This document shows positions 53,883-61,753 of a stretch of 64,000 nucleotides of DNA, in pieces. The stretch spans positions 2,976,001-3,040,000 of the forward strand of contig NZ_CP133148.1 in assembly GCF_036488675.1 (NCBI RefSeq), given 5' to 3'. This DNA comes from Sinorhizobium chiapasense (GTDB lineage: Bacteria > Pseudomonadota > Alphaproteobacteria > Rhizobiales > Rhizobiaceae). Under the pieces are notes generated by a model. That model did no database searches, was not told the origin of the DNA, and was given only the letters and a program-made list of their open reading frames with translations. Position 1 is the stretch's first letter; the number at the start of each line of letters is the position of its first letter. The position numbers were made by a program, and so were the translations under genes.

Positions 53883-55145
53883 TCACGCGCGTCCGTGGCT
53901 GACACGCGAACGACGGGCCAACGAGTCGACGATGACAGCGATTGCCAGAACGCCGCCGGTGATCATGTAGCGGAGCGACGAGCTTAGATTGAGCAGCGTC
54001 AGACCGTTCGAGATCGCCTGGATGACGATGATGCCAAGCAGAGCCGAATAGGCACTGCCACGCCCGCCGAAGAGGCTGGTGCCGCCGATGACGGCCGCCG
54101 CGATTGCGTTGAGATTGACATCGCCCGTGCCGGCCTGCTGGCTCGAGGAGGCAAGACGTGATGCCGACAGGATGCCACCCAGAGTGGCGAGTGTGGAGCA
54201 GAGAACGAAGGCGCTCATGTAGATCCGGCGGACGTTGATGCCGGACCGGCGCGCGGCCTCCCGGTTGCCGCCGACCGCGAACATCGACCGGCCCCACTTC
54301 GTACGCGTCAACGCGTAATTGAGGATCACGGCAAGAGCGACGAACAGGCCAAACATCCACGGCACGCCGCGGCCGAGATTGAGATAGAAGACTGCCACTT
54401 CAAGCGCGACCGTAAGCACGACCGCCTTGATGATCAGCGCACCGAGTGGCTGTGCGGAGAGGTTCGCCGCCTGCCGCTGGCGCATCGTGCGCATACCCTT
54501 GCCGATCATCACCAGGCCCGGCACTAGCGCCAGCGTGTGGGAGAGCCAGTCGGGCATAATCATTATCTGTCCGAAGCGGACGAGCGAGGAAGCGTATGGC
54601 AGGTTGATCGAACCGGTTGGGCCGAGGATATAGAGCTGCATGCCCAGCAGCGCGAGAAGACCAGCGAGCGTGGCGATGAAGCTCGGCATACCGAGCCGGT
54701 TGTAGAGGGTTGCATAGATTAGTCCGACTGCGGCGCCGACCAGAAGCGCCGCGAATATTGCTGCGGCGATCGGCCAGCCGGAATTCACCCACAACACCCC
54801 GATCATCGCCGAGGCCAGGCCGCTCATGGAGCCCACCGAAAGATCGATTTCGCCTAGCACAAGCACGCAAATGATCCCCAGCGAGATCACGCCCACAGTG
54901 GCGCAATCGAAGAGCAGGTTCACCAGGTTGTTGGGAGCAAGAAAGACCGGATTGAGTGCTGAAAAGATGATCGATATGACAATGAGGCCTACCGCGACCG
55001 GCAGCATGCCGAGGTCGCCCGACCGGACGCGATCAATGAAGCCCCATACCATGTCGAGGATTCCCTCGTCGTGGCGCACACGTTCATCGCTGCGGTCAAG
55101 CCTCTGCTGGGTCTGGACAGCGGTGTTCGAAGGATTCTGGCTCAT
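53883..55145 (-). CDS. Ribose/xylose-type ABC transporter permease
   Basis: The 420-residue RbsC/XylH-type permease has about ten membrane segments and the family motif [21 protein letters not shown] near residue 100. The N-terminal 30 residues are hydrophilic. At 420 residues it is longer than RbsC (about 320) and nearer XylH. Its ATG overlaps the ATPase stop (ATGA). Confidence 0.93.
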   Translation of the reverse strand: MSQNPSNTAVQTQQRLDRSDERVRHDEGILDMVWGFIDRVRSGDLGMLPVAVGLIVISIIFSALNPVFLAPNNLVNLLFDCATVGVISLGIICVLVLGEIDLSVGSMSGLASAMIGVLWVNSGWPIAAAIFAALLVGAAVGLIYATLYNRLGMPSFIATLAGLLALLGMQLYILGPTGSINLPYASSLVRFGQIMIMPDWLSHTLALVPGLVMIGKGMRTMRQRQAANLSAQPLGALIIKAVVLTVALEVAVFYLNLGRGVPWMFGLFVALAVILNYALTRTKWGRSMFAVGGNREAARRSGINVRRIYMSAFVLCSTLATLGGILSASRLASSSQQAGTGDVNLNAIAAAVIGGTSLFGGRGSAYSALLGIIVIQAISNGLTLLNLSSSLRYMITGGVLAIAVIVDSLARRSRVSHGRA

Positions 55146-55963
55146 GCGGCTCCTCCGCTCTGCTCGTTGGCGAGGCCGGTCTTGCGGTCGAGACGACGAG
55201 AAACGGCGTTCTCCGTGGCACCGGTGATCGCGGTGACGAGGTCATGGTTGGACGCGTCCGGCAGGAAGACGCCGTTGTTCCGGCCAAGCCGTAGTACGAC
55301 GATGCGATCCGCCACGGCGCGCACGTCTTCCATGTTGTGGCTGATGATGATTACGCCGAGCCCGCGGTCGCGGACGCGTTCGATCAGGTTGAGGACTTCG
55401 GCGGTCTGGGCGACGCCGAGCGCCGCCGTCGGCTCATCGAGCATGATGAGCTTGGGATCCAGAAGCAGCGAGCGCGCGATCGCCACGGTCTGGCGCTGGC
55501 CGCCGGAGAGCGACGCGATCGGCTGGCGCACGGACGGGATGCGCGCGGCCAGCTCCCGCAGAAGCGTCCAGGCGCGCACTTCCATCGCGACTTCGTCGAG
55601 TTGCCAGGGGGCCAGCTCGTGGCCGAGGAACAGGTTCGCCACGACATCGAGATTTTCGCACAGCGCCAGGTCCTGGAAGACCGTCGCAATCCCGAGGCCA
55701 AGCGCCTTTGCGGGATTGTCGAGCGTCACGCCTTCCCCGCAGAACTCGATCGAGCCCGCGGATGGTTGATGCACGCCGGCGAGGATTTTGACGAGCGTCG
55801 ACTTGCCGGCGCCGTTGTCTCCGACCAACGCGACGACTTCGCCCGCGTTGACGTCGAGCTCGATGTCGGTGAGCGCGGATACGGCGCCAAAATTCTTGGA
55901 TATGCCGCGAAGACGCAGCACAGGCTCACCTTTCGCGAGAGCATTCTGGATATCGCGTGTCAT
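55142..55963 (-). CDS. Ribose/xylose-type ABC transporter ATPase, single domain
   Basis: The 273-residue ATPase has Walker A VGDNGAGKST (about residue 50), signature LSGGQRQTVAIARSL, Walker B LIMLDEPTAALGV and the switch His in IIISHNMEDVRAV. RbsA/XylG proteins usually have two ATPase halves of about 500 residues in total. This single-domain form matches the shorter FrcA-type and would act as a dimer. The gene is coupled to the permease. Confidence 0.93.
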   Translation of the reverse strand: MTRDIQNALAKGEPVLRLRGISKNFGAVSALTDIELDVNAGEVVALVGDNGAGKSTLVKILAGVHQPSAGSIEFCGEGVTLDNPAKALGLGIATVFQDLALCENLDVVANLFLGHELAPWQLDEVAMEVRAWTLLRELAARIPSVRQPIASLSGGQRQTVAIARSLLLDPKLIMLDEPTAALGVAQTAEVLNLIERVRDRGLGVIIISHNMEDVRAVADRIVVLRLGRNNGVFLPDASNHDLVTAITGATENAVSRRLDRKTGLANEQSGGAA

Positions 55964-55983
55964 CGCCTTTCGACCTTTCGACT

Positions 55984-56080
55984 ACGGCGCCGCGCATCAG
56001 GCGCGGAAAAACGCTGTAGCGCTTTGAATTGCTGCATGTTTCTACCCTTAAATCGGATGCGATTTAGGGAAACAGGCAGT
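55984..56080 (+). repeat. RIME-like intergenic mosaic repeat inside the polyol transporter operon
   Basis: First palindrome GGCGCCGCGCATCAGGCGCG, core CGCTGTAGCGCTTTGAATTG, then CCTTAAATCG and GATTTAGGG near the end. It lies between the ATPase (start 55963) and the binding-protein gene (stop 56241), parallel to the element in the polyamine-type operon. Confidence 0.85.
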
Positions 56081-56199
56081 GGAGCGGGATCAAGGAAACG
56101 TACGAGCGATTCCGCCAGGCATCCCGTTCCAAGTTGTTAGAATCCATCACGGCCATGATTATGGGTCGACCAAAAATCATCGCGATCTCGGAGACGTGC

Positions 56200-56220
56200 T
56201 CGGCCGCATCCTGCGGCCGA
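56200..56220 (-). terminator. GC-rich hairpin after the binding-protein gene
   Basis: A perfect 9-bp stem (TCGGCCGCA / TGCGGCCGA, 3-nt loop) lies 20 nt beyond the binding-protein stop on the minus strand. No clear T-run follows. It matches the hairpins at the other two transporter operons in position. Confidence 0.6.
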
Positions 56221-56240
56221 ACACAACAACAGTCAGAGTC

Positions 56241-57287
56241 TCAGTTCATGATGCCGAGTTTGCGGCAGCCCTCAACATATTCGCCGGTGCAGATCTCTTC
56301 CGGCGTGTTGATCTTCTTGTCGAAGATCTCGGCCTTGATGTTTTCGGCCGTGACGACCGCAGGAATGAAGAGCTGCGAAGGCGTTTCGTACAGCTTGTGG
56401 GGCGCTTCCGGCGTTTCGCCCTTGATCAGCTTCACGGCGACATTGGCGGCAGCCGCCGCCACGATCTCGGAAGGCTTGGAGATCGTATTGTACTGATCAC
56501 CGGAGATGATCAACTGCAGGGCCGCAATCGTCGCATCATTGCCGGTGACGGGCGGCACAGGCTTGACGCCTGCCGCCTTGAGCGCCGCGATGGCGCCGCC
56601 GCCGGTTCCATCGTTAGCCGCGACAATCCCCGTAATCTGATCGCCGAAACGGGTGATCTGGCCCGCGGCCCATTCCTGCGCCTTCGGCGGCGCCCAGTCC
56701 GGCGTGTCGAATTCGGCGAGCGTCTTGTAGCCGGATGCATCGAGGGCGGAGTCGATGCCGTCGCGAATGAGGCCGGCCGCCGCATCGGTCGGCGAACCGT
56801 TGATTTGCAGCACGCCGGAACCATCGGGAACCCCGGCCGCCTTCAAATGCTCGACCAGCGACTGCGCGATCGCGCGGCCGATGCCTTCATTGTCGAACGA
56901 AACGTAATAGTCCGCCGGCTTGTCCGGGATCGGACGGTCATAGGCGATCACCTTGACGTCCTGGGAATGGGCGATTTCGACGAGCGCGGCGGCTGCGGCG
57001 GAGTCAACCGGATCGAGCACCACGACCTTGGCGCCCTGAGCGATCACGGAGTTGAACTGCTGCTGCTGAAGCGCCACGTCCGCATTGGCGTTCTGATAGA
57101 TGACGGTGCAGCTGGGGCAGAGCTTCTCCATCTCCGCCTTGAAACCTGGATAATCATGCTCTTCGTAGCGGGTCGAGGCCTGGTCCGGCATCAGGAAGGC
57201 AACGGTGGCCGCTTCCTGCGCTACGGCCGAGCTGTTGAGCGACACGGCAAGGCCGGTCGAGGCAAGCAAGTAATAGATCGTCTTCAT
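56241..57287 (-). CDS. Periplasmic sugar-binding protein, ribose/xylose type
   Basis: The 348-residue protein has a Sec signal peptide (MKTIYYLLASTGLAVSLNSS, cut after VAQ) and a type I periplasmic binding fold (VAFLMPDQASTRYEEHDYPG, VVVLDPVDSAAAAALVEIAH, GIVAANDGTGGGAIAALKAAG). It resembles XylF in the DQ and the TRYE segment. It feeds the permease and ATPase downstream. GGAGG lies before the ATG at 57287. Confidence 0.92.
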   Translation of the reverse strand: MKTIYYLLASTGLAVSLNSSAVAQEAATVAFLMPDQASTRYEEHDYPGFKAEMEKLCPSCTVIYQNANADVALQQQQFNSVIAQGAKVVVLDPVDSAAAAALVEIAHSQDVKVIAYDRPIPDKPADYYVSFDNEGIGRAIAQSLVEHLKAAGVPDGSGVLQINGSPTDAAAGLIRDGIDSALDASGYKTLAEFDTPDWAPPKAQEWAAGQITRFGDQITGIVAANDGTGGGAIAALKAAGVKPVPPVTGNDATIAALQLIISGDQYNTISKPSEIVAAAAANVAVKLIKGETPEAPHKLYETPSQLFIPAVVTAENIKAEIFDKKINTPEEICTGEYVEGCRKLGIMN

Positions 57288-57499
57288 AAGTTTCCTCCAC
57301 GGTTGATTTTCGCCGGCGTCCTGAAGCTTTTGAAGGGCGACCCCCTCAAGATATCGCGGTGTCGTCTGGCGACAAATTCCGGACGGCATCTACAGTCCAT
57401 CAGGGCGCAGCCGGTCGCTCGCCGCAGCTAACGCTGCAGCGCTTGGTTTTATGATTCCTGTCTGACTCCCTCCCTGCCCAGCTTCTGTTGAAACTGGCG

Positions 57500-57537
57500 G
57501 CTTCATCGATTGTGCTCGCTTGCTCAATCGATGAAGC
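57500..57537. promoter_or_regulatory. Perfect 13-bp inverted repeat, candidate LacI-type operator
   Basis: GCTTCATCGATTG (57500-57512) and its exact complement CAATCGATGAAGC (57525-57537) flank a 12-nt spacer. The repeat is 61 bp before the LacI-type start codon and about 213 bp before the binding-protein start. Each arm contains an ATCGAT, so each could hold one operator half or a short operator. It lies in the divergent promoter region. Confidence 0.6.
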
Positions 57538-57597
57538 AGAATTGCCACTGAACTTCTTTGGTGTCAAGGTGGCGTTCGAAAATGGAGATCAAAATTC

Positions 57598-58617
57598 GTG
57601 AAGCGCAGCATTCCGACGAAAAGGACAACGATCTACGACCTGGCCGAATTGGCCGGCACCTCGGCGAGCGCGGTGAGTGCCGTGCTCAGCGGGAACTGGA
57701 AGAAGCGCCGCATCAGTGTCCAGCTTGCGGAGAAGATCACCCGGCTCGCCGAGGAACAGGGTTATGCGCTGAACATGCAGGCGAGCGTACTGCGGCGAGA
57801 GCGATCGAAAATCATCGGCATGATCGTGCCGAAGTACGACAACCGCTACTTCGGCTCGATCGTCGAACAGTTTGAGGCCATGGCCCGCGAGAGAGGCCTC
57901 TTCCCGATCATCACCTGCACGCGCCGCGATCCCGCACTGGAAATCGAAGCGGCCCGCGCAATGCTCTCGTACCAGGTGGACTGCCTGATCGCGACCGGCG
58001 CGACCGATCCGGATCGCATCGCCGACATCTGTTCCGCTGCCGGCGTCCGCGCCGTAAATCTCGACCTGCCGGGTTCGCGCGTGCCGTCGGTCATCTCGGA
58101 CAATTTCGCCGGCGCGCTCGAACTCACGCGTCGCGTGCTGGCGAACTGCGAGAGGGAGTTCGGTGAAAAGGCGCCGCTGCTTTTCGTCGGCGGGCGCGGC
58201 ACCGACCACAACACAGCGGAGCGTGTGAGAGGATTCCGCGCCGCCCACGCCGAAACGGGGGTGGCGGTCGACGAGACGCTCGTCCTGACATGCGGCTATG
58301 CGCCGGAGAAGGCGGAGAACGCCATGAGGGCGATGGCGGAAAAGGTGGGAACACTGCCGCGCGGCATGTTTGTCAACTCGACCATTTCGCTTGAAGGCGT
58401 CATGCGATGGATCCGTCGCTCCGGCCATTATGCCGATCGGATGCCGCACCTCGGCTGCTTCGACTGGGATCCTTTCGTAGCCATGCTTGGCGACCACATC
58501 GAAATGGTTCGCCAGGACGTTCCGAAAATGCTTGACGCGGTCTTCGAGATCATCGACTCCGGCGCGTCGGACCTGAAAGTGATCCAGATTCCGCCGATCG
58601 TCGAGCAGACGGGGTAA
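57598..58617 (+). CDS. LacI-family transcriptional regulator
   Basis: The 339-residue regulator has an N-terminal helix-turn-helix (TIYDLAELAGTSASAVSAVL, residues about 11-30) with a hinge helix near 55 and a periplasmic-binding-type sensor domain (SKIIGMIVPKYDNRYFGSIV). The GTG start has no close ATG alternative. It is divergent from the polyol transporter, so a pentitol or ketose is the likely inducer. A stem-loop at 58641 lies after its stop. Confidence 0.92.
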   Translation: MKRSIPTKRTTIYDLAELAGTSASAVSAVLSGNWKKRRISVQLAEKITRLAEEQGYALNMQASVLRRERSKIIGMIVPKYDNRYFGSIVEQFEAMARERGLFPIITCTRRDPALEIEAARAMLSYQVDCLIATGATDPDRIADICSAAGVRAVNLDLPGSRVPSVISDNFAGALELTRRVLANCEREFGEKAPLLFVGGRGTDHNTAERVRGFRAAHAETGVAVDETLVLTCGYAPEKAENAMRAMAEKVGTLPRGMFVNSTISLEGVMRWIRRSGHYADRMPHLGCFDWDPFVAMLGDHIEMVRQDVPKMLDAVFEIIDSGASDLKVIQIPPIVEQTG

Positions 58618-58640
58618 ACACGGGCGGTTGCCGCCGACCC

Positions 58641-58685
58641 GTTAGATCATTTCATTGTTTCTTTGAAACAGCGAAATGATCTAAC
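58641..58685. terminator. Long palindrome between convergent genes
   Basis: Two 21-bp arms with two mismatches (GTTAGATCATTTC... and ...GAAATGATCTAAC) flank a 3-nt loop. It lies 23 bp after the LacI stop and about 60 bp from the carbamoyltransferase stop. It may act as a two-way terminator, or it is a repeat of the palindromic type. Confidence 0.6.
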
Positions 58686-58698
58686 TATTTGAAATTGC

Positions 58699-58742
58699 GC
58701 AATTCCGGACGGAAAACCGTTACACACTTTTCCTGGAATTGC
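58699..58742 (+). repeat. Short palindromic intergenic repeat (second family)
   Basis: Outer arms GCAATTCC (58699-58706) and GGAATTGC (58735-58742), inner arms GGAAAA and TTTTCC with TTACACAC between. Same layout as 18378-18426 in the other orientation. It ends 2 nt from the carbamoyltransferase stop. Confidence 0.75.
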
Positions 58743-58743
58743 T

Positions 58744-60576
58744 CTAATCGAGCTCGAACTGTTCCTTGTAATCCTTGCGTAGACGTTCGGGCTGGTCTTC
58801 CTTCTTCAGCATGCAGTTGCCGACCACGAGGCGTTCGATCTCGGTGCCCATGAAGCATCGTAATGCATCTTCCGGCGTGCAGACGATAGGCTCTCCGCGC
58901 ACATTGAAGCTGGTGTTGACAAGGACCGGACAGCCGGTGCGAGCTTTGAAGGCCGTCAAGAGATCCCAATAACGCGGGTTGGTCTCGCGATGCACCGTCT
59001 GGATGCGCGCGGAGTAATCGACGTGGGTGACAGCCGGAATCTCTGATCTCGGCACATTCAGCAAGTCGATGCCGAACAACTGCTCCTGCGGATGGTTGGC
59101 ATATAGCCTCCGGCTCTCCAACACGTCGGCGACAAGCAACATATAGGGGCTGTCGGCATCGAGATCGAACCAGTCGGCCACGTCCTCACGGCGAACCGAG
59201 GGCGCAAAGGGGCGGAAGCTCTCCCTGTATTTGACTTTGAGATTGAGCGTCTTCTGCATCGTCGGCGAGCGCGGATCACCGAGTATCGAGCGTCCTCCGA
59301 GCGCGCGCGGCCCGAACTCCATGCGGCCCTGCATCCAGCCAACGGCCTTTTCCTCCACAAGGGCCTCGACCGTGTCTGCCGTGATTTCGGCGTCGGACAG
59401 AACCCGGTAGGTCGCGCCGGCCGCAGTAAGGCGTTGTTCGATTTCACCTTGTGCGTAGCTCGGGCCGAGATAGGCCCCGGCCATGCTGTCTCCACCGTTT
59501 GTGGCGCGAGGCTTGTTCAGATAGTCATGCCATACGGCGAGTGCCGCACCCAAGGCGCCGCCTGCATCGCCGGCCGCGGGCTGTATCCAGATGTCCTCGA
59601 AGAGGCCTTCCTTGAGGAGCTTGCCGTTGGCAACGCAGTTGAGCGCGACGCCGCCCGCCAGGCAAAGGTTTCTTTCATTGGTTTCCCGCTTCGCGAACCG
59701 TGCGAGCCGCAACACGACCTCTTCCGTGACGCTCTGGATCGACGCCGCCAGATCCATCTCGCGCTGGGTGAGCGGGGATTCCGGCTTGCGCGGCTCGCCG
59801 CCGAACAAGCGATGAAAGGCCGGCGACGTCATCGTGAGACCGGTGCAATAGTCGAAATAGCGCTGATCAAGCCGAAACGAGCCATCCTCCTTGAGGTCGA
59901 TAAGATGGTCGAGGATGGTCTGGACAAAGCGCGGCCGGCCATACGGCGCGAGCCCCATCAGCTTGTACTCGCCGGAGTTCACCTTGAAGCCAGTGTAGTA
60001 GGTGAAGGCGGAATAAAGCAGGCCCAGGGAATGGGGGAAATGGATTTCCTTCAATATTTCAAGGTGATTGTCGCGGCCATGGCCAAGGGATGTCGTGCAC
60101 CATTCGCCGACGCCGTCCATGGTCAATACCGCCGCCCTTGGGAAGGGAGAAGGAAAGTACGCGCTCGCCGCGTGCGCCAGATGATGCTCGGTAAAGAGCA
60201 GCGACCCCGGCCATTCCTTCACCCCCGCAAGCCTGCCTAGGTCCCTGCGAAGGAGCTTCTTTTGAAAAAGCTTCTCCTTGATCCATACCGGCATCGCAAT
60301 CTTGAAGGAACGAAACCCCCTCGGGCTCGTCGCAAGATAGGTCTCGAGAAGACGCTCGAATTTCAAGAACGGCTTGTCATAAAACACGACATGATCGATA
60401 TCGCTTATGCCACAGCGCGCTTCCGCCAGGCAGTATTCTATTGCCCGCGCGGGAAAACTCGGGTCGTGCTTCTTTCGAGTGAAGCGTTCCTCCTGCGCGG
60501 CCGCGATGACGCGGCCGTCTTCGACCAGAGCCGCCGCGCTGTCGTGATAAAAGGCGGAAATGCCCAGAACGCGCAC
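58744..60576 (-). CDS. NodU/CmcH/SxtI-family carbamoyltransferase
   Basis: The 610-residue protein has the N-terminal Kae1-like domain of O-carbamoyltransferases (VLGISAFYHDSAAALVEDG, the metal-type His in EHHLAHAASAYF) and the C-terminal Carbam_trans_C domain (GRMEFGPRALGGRSILGDPR, PVLVNTSFNVRGEPIVCTP). It transfers a carbamoyl group from carbamoyl phosphate to a hydroxyl; the acceptor is unknown. The start is GTG with a GGGGG site. Two small membrane-protein genes lie directly upstream. No other nod genes are present, so a symbiotic NodU role is not indicated. Confidence 0.92.
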   Translation of the reverse strand: MRVLGISAFYHDSAAALVEDGRVIAAAQEERFTRKKHDPSFPARAIEYCLAEARCGISDIDHVVFYDKPFLKFERLLETYLATSPRGFRSFKIAMPVWIKEKLFQKKLLRRDLGRLAGVKEWPGSLLFTEHHLAHAASAYFPSPFPRAAVLTMDGVGEWCTTSLGHGRDNHLEILKEIHFPHSLGLLYSAFTYYTGFKVNSGEYKLMGLAPYGRPRFVQTILDHLIDLKEDGSFRLDQRYFDYCTGLTMTSPAFHRLFGGEPRKPESPLTQREMDLAASIQSVTEEVVLRLARFAKRETNERNLCLAGGVALNCVANGKLLKEGLFEDIWIQPAAGDAGGALGAALAVWHDYLNKPRATNGGDSMAGAYLGPSYAQGEIEQRLTAAGATYRVLSDAEITADTVEALVEEKAVGWMQGRMEFGPRALGGRSILGDPRSPTMQKTLNLKVKYRESFRPFAPSVRREDVADWFDLDADSPYMLLVADVLESRRLYANHPQEQLFGIDLLNVPRSEIPAVTHVDYSARIQTVHRETNPRYWDLLTAFKARTGCPVLVNTSFNVRGEPIVCTPEDALRCFMGTEIERLVVGNCMLKKEDQPERLRKDYKEQFELD

Positions 60577-60589
60577 GACGGCCCCCGCA

Positions 60590-60739
60590 TCAGAACAGAG
60601 TGTAGATGAACGGTGCGACGGCGGTGCCCTGTGTGAGGACCACCAGCGTTCCGAAAACCGTCACCACGATCAGGATCGGAAGCAACCAGAACTTCTTTCG
60701 GTTGCCCATGTAGGCGAAAAGCTCCTGGACGAATTCCAT
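60590..60739 (-). CDS. Small membrane protein, DUF5989/SxtK-like
   Basis: The 49-residue protein begins MEFVQELFAYMGNRKKFWLL and has one hydrophobic helix (LLPILIVVTVFGTLVVLTQG) and a short tail. This layout and its place beside a carbamoyltransferase fit the DUF5989 family. AGAGGGAAGAAGAG precedes the ATG. It ends 13 bp before the carbamoyltransferase start. Confidence 0.8.
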   Translation of the reverse strand: MEFVQELFAYMGNRKKFWLLPILIVVTVFGTLVVLTQGTAVAPFIYTLF

Positions 60740-60761
60740 CTCTTCTTCCCTCTGTGGACGT

Positions 60762-61193
60762 TTAGAACTGGTTGCGCATCGTCGCGGGCACTGGCTCGTG
60801 TGCGGGCCTCGTTTTCCAGTATGTGCTCGCGCTACGGTCCAGTGCCGGCGCCAAGGGGTCGTGGCCTCGCAGCCGCAAAACAAGCCCGATCGGAATGAAC
60901 GTGGTGACGTAAATCAACAGCATCACGACGGGATTGATCACCTTGAACAGGAGTAGACCGAGTTTGGTCCAGAGCCGGTTCGCGACGGTCAAAGTATCGG
61001 GGGCTAGGTATGCCAAGGCGACAAGCGCAATACCGACGGAACCAAACGCAATAGTCAGGGGCGTGGCTTGCTCGGCTTGCCACCACCTCAAAACTGCGAT
61101 GCAAGAAAGAATTCCGCCGACGGTATAGCCGAAACTACGGTTGGACGGACCTTCCGGGATGGTTTCTATGATCGGCTCATGCGACGCGCTCAT
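60762..61193 (-). CDS. SxtJ-family membrane protein
   Basis: The 143-residue protein begins MSASHEPIIETIPEGPSNRS and has two N-terminal hydrophobic helices (about 25-40 and 46-65) and a longer one (GLLLFKVINPVVMLLIYVTT) near 85-105. It resembles the SxtJ family named after the saxitoxin cluster, where sxtI encodes a carbamoyltransferase. It is first in the three-gene set on the minus strand. The function of the family is unknown. Confidence 0.8.
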   Translation of the reverse strand: MSASHEPIIETIPEGPSNRSFGYTVGGILSCIAVLRWWQAEQATPLTIAFGSVGIALVALAYLAPDTLTVANRLWTKLGLLLFKVINPVVMLLIYVTTFIPIGLVLRLRGHDPLAPALDRSASTYWKTRPAHEPVPATMRNQF

Positions 61194-61753
61194 TGCTACC
61201 CATCTCAAATCAAGCGGCCGGCGTCAAACGCTGGTAAATTAAAATCGAGGGCGATAGTCCCTCACAATCGCATTAAATTCATGACCGACTACAGCAACAG
61301 CAGGGAGGCCTGGTCAATATGCCGATGGATATAGAAACGGCTTGTGAGCAGCAAATCCGCATCAATTCAATGCTCTACAGCCGCATATCTGCGGCCGATG
61401 ACAGCATAGAAAGAAATGGATTTCGAATATTAGCCAACGTTACGATGGCCCTCCGGGTTTTGGCATCTGCAATAGAGCTATTTCGGCTGAAACTACTGAA
61501 TATCATTCTGTCTACCTATCGGGTTGCTGCCCGGTGAAAAATTCGATCGCATGAGAGTGAACCGGATCGACGGATCCATATATCCAGCTGTATATTAGCG
61601 GTCATTCTGATTAAGCTTATCCCAGCGCATATGCATGCTCGCGCCATTGGGAGACAGAGGGGCGTATTAAAAGGCTAGATTTGGTCGCCGCAGCCGTCAG
61701 ATAGTTTTTGACAGTAGATACTTGGGTCAGTTCATACTCGGGTGGCCGCTTTC
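61194..61753. other. Intergenic region between the SxtJ-like gene and the kinase gene
   Basis: About 560 bp are less GC-rich than the surroundings and hold divergent promoters. One weak 72-codon frame on the + strand is listed separately. No repeat or terminator is clear. Confidence 0.5.
61319..61537 (+). CDS. Possible small hypothetical protein, 72 residues
   Basis: The frame starts MPMDIETACEQQIRINSMLY and ends in IILSTYRVAAR. GGGAGG lies 11 nt before the ATG. The middle (NVTMALRVLASAIELFRLKL) could form an amphipathic helix. It belongs to no family I know and may not be real. Confidence 0.3.
   Translation: MPMDIETACEQQIRINSMLYSRISAADDSIERNGFRILANVTMALRVLASAIELFRLKLLNIILSTYRVAAR

Noticed and set aside
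58744..60576. Symbiotic nodU
   Set aside because: It belongs to the NodU family, but no other nod genes or nod-box-like sequence is visible; the partners here are SxtJ/DUF5989-like.
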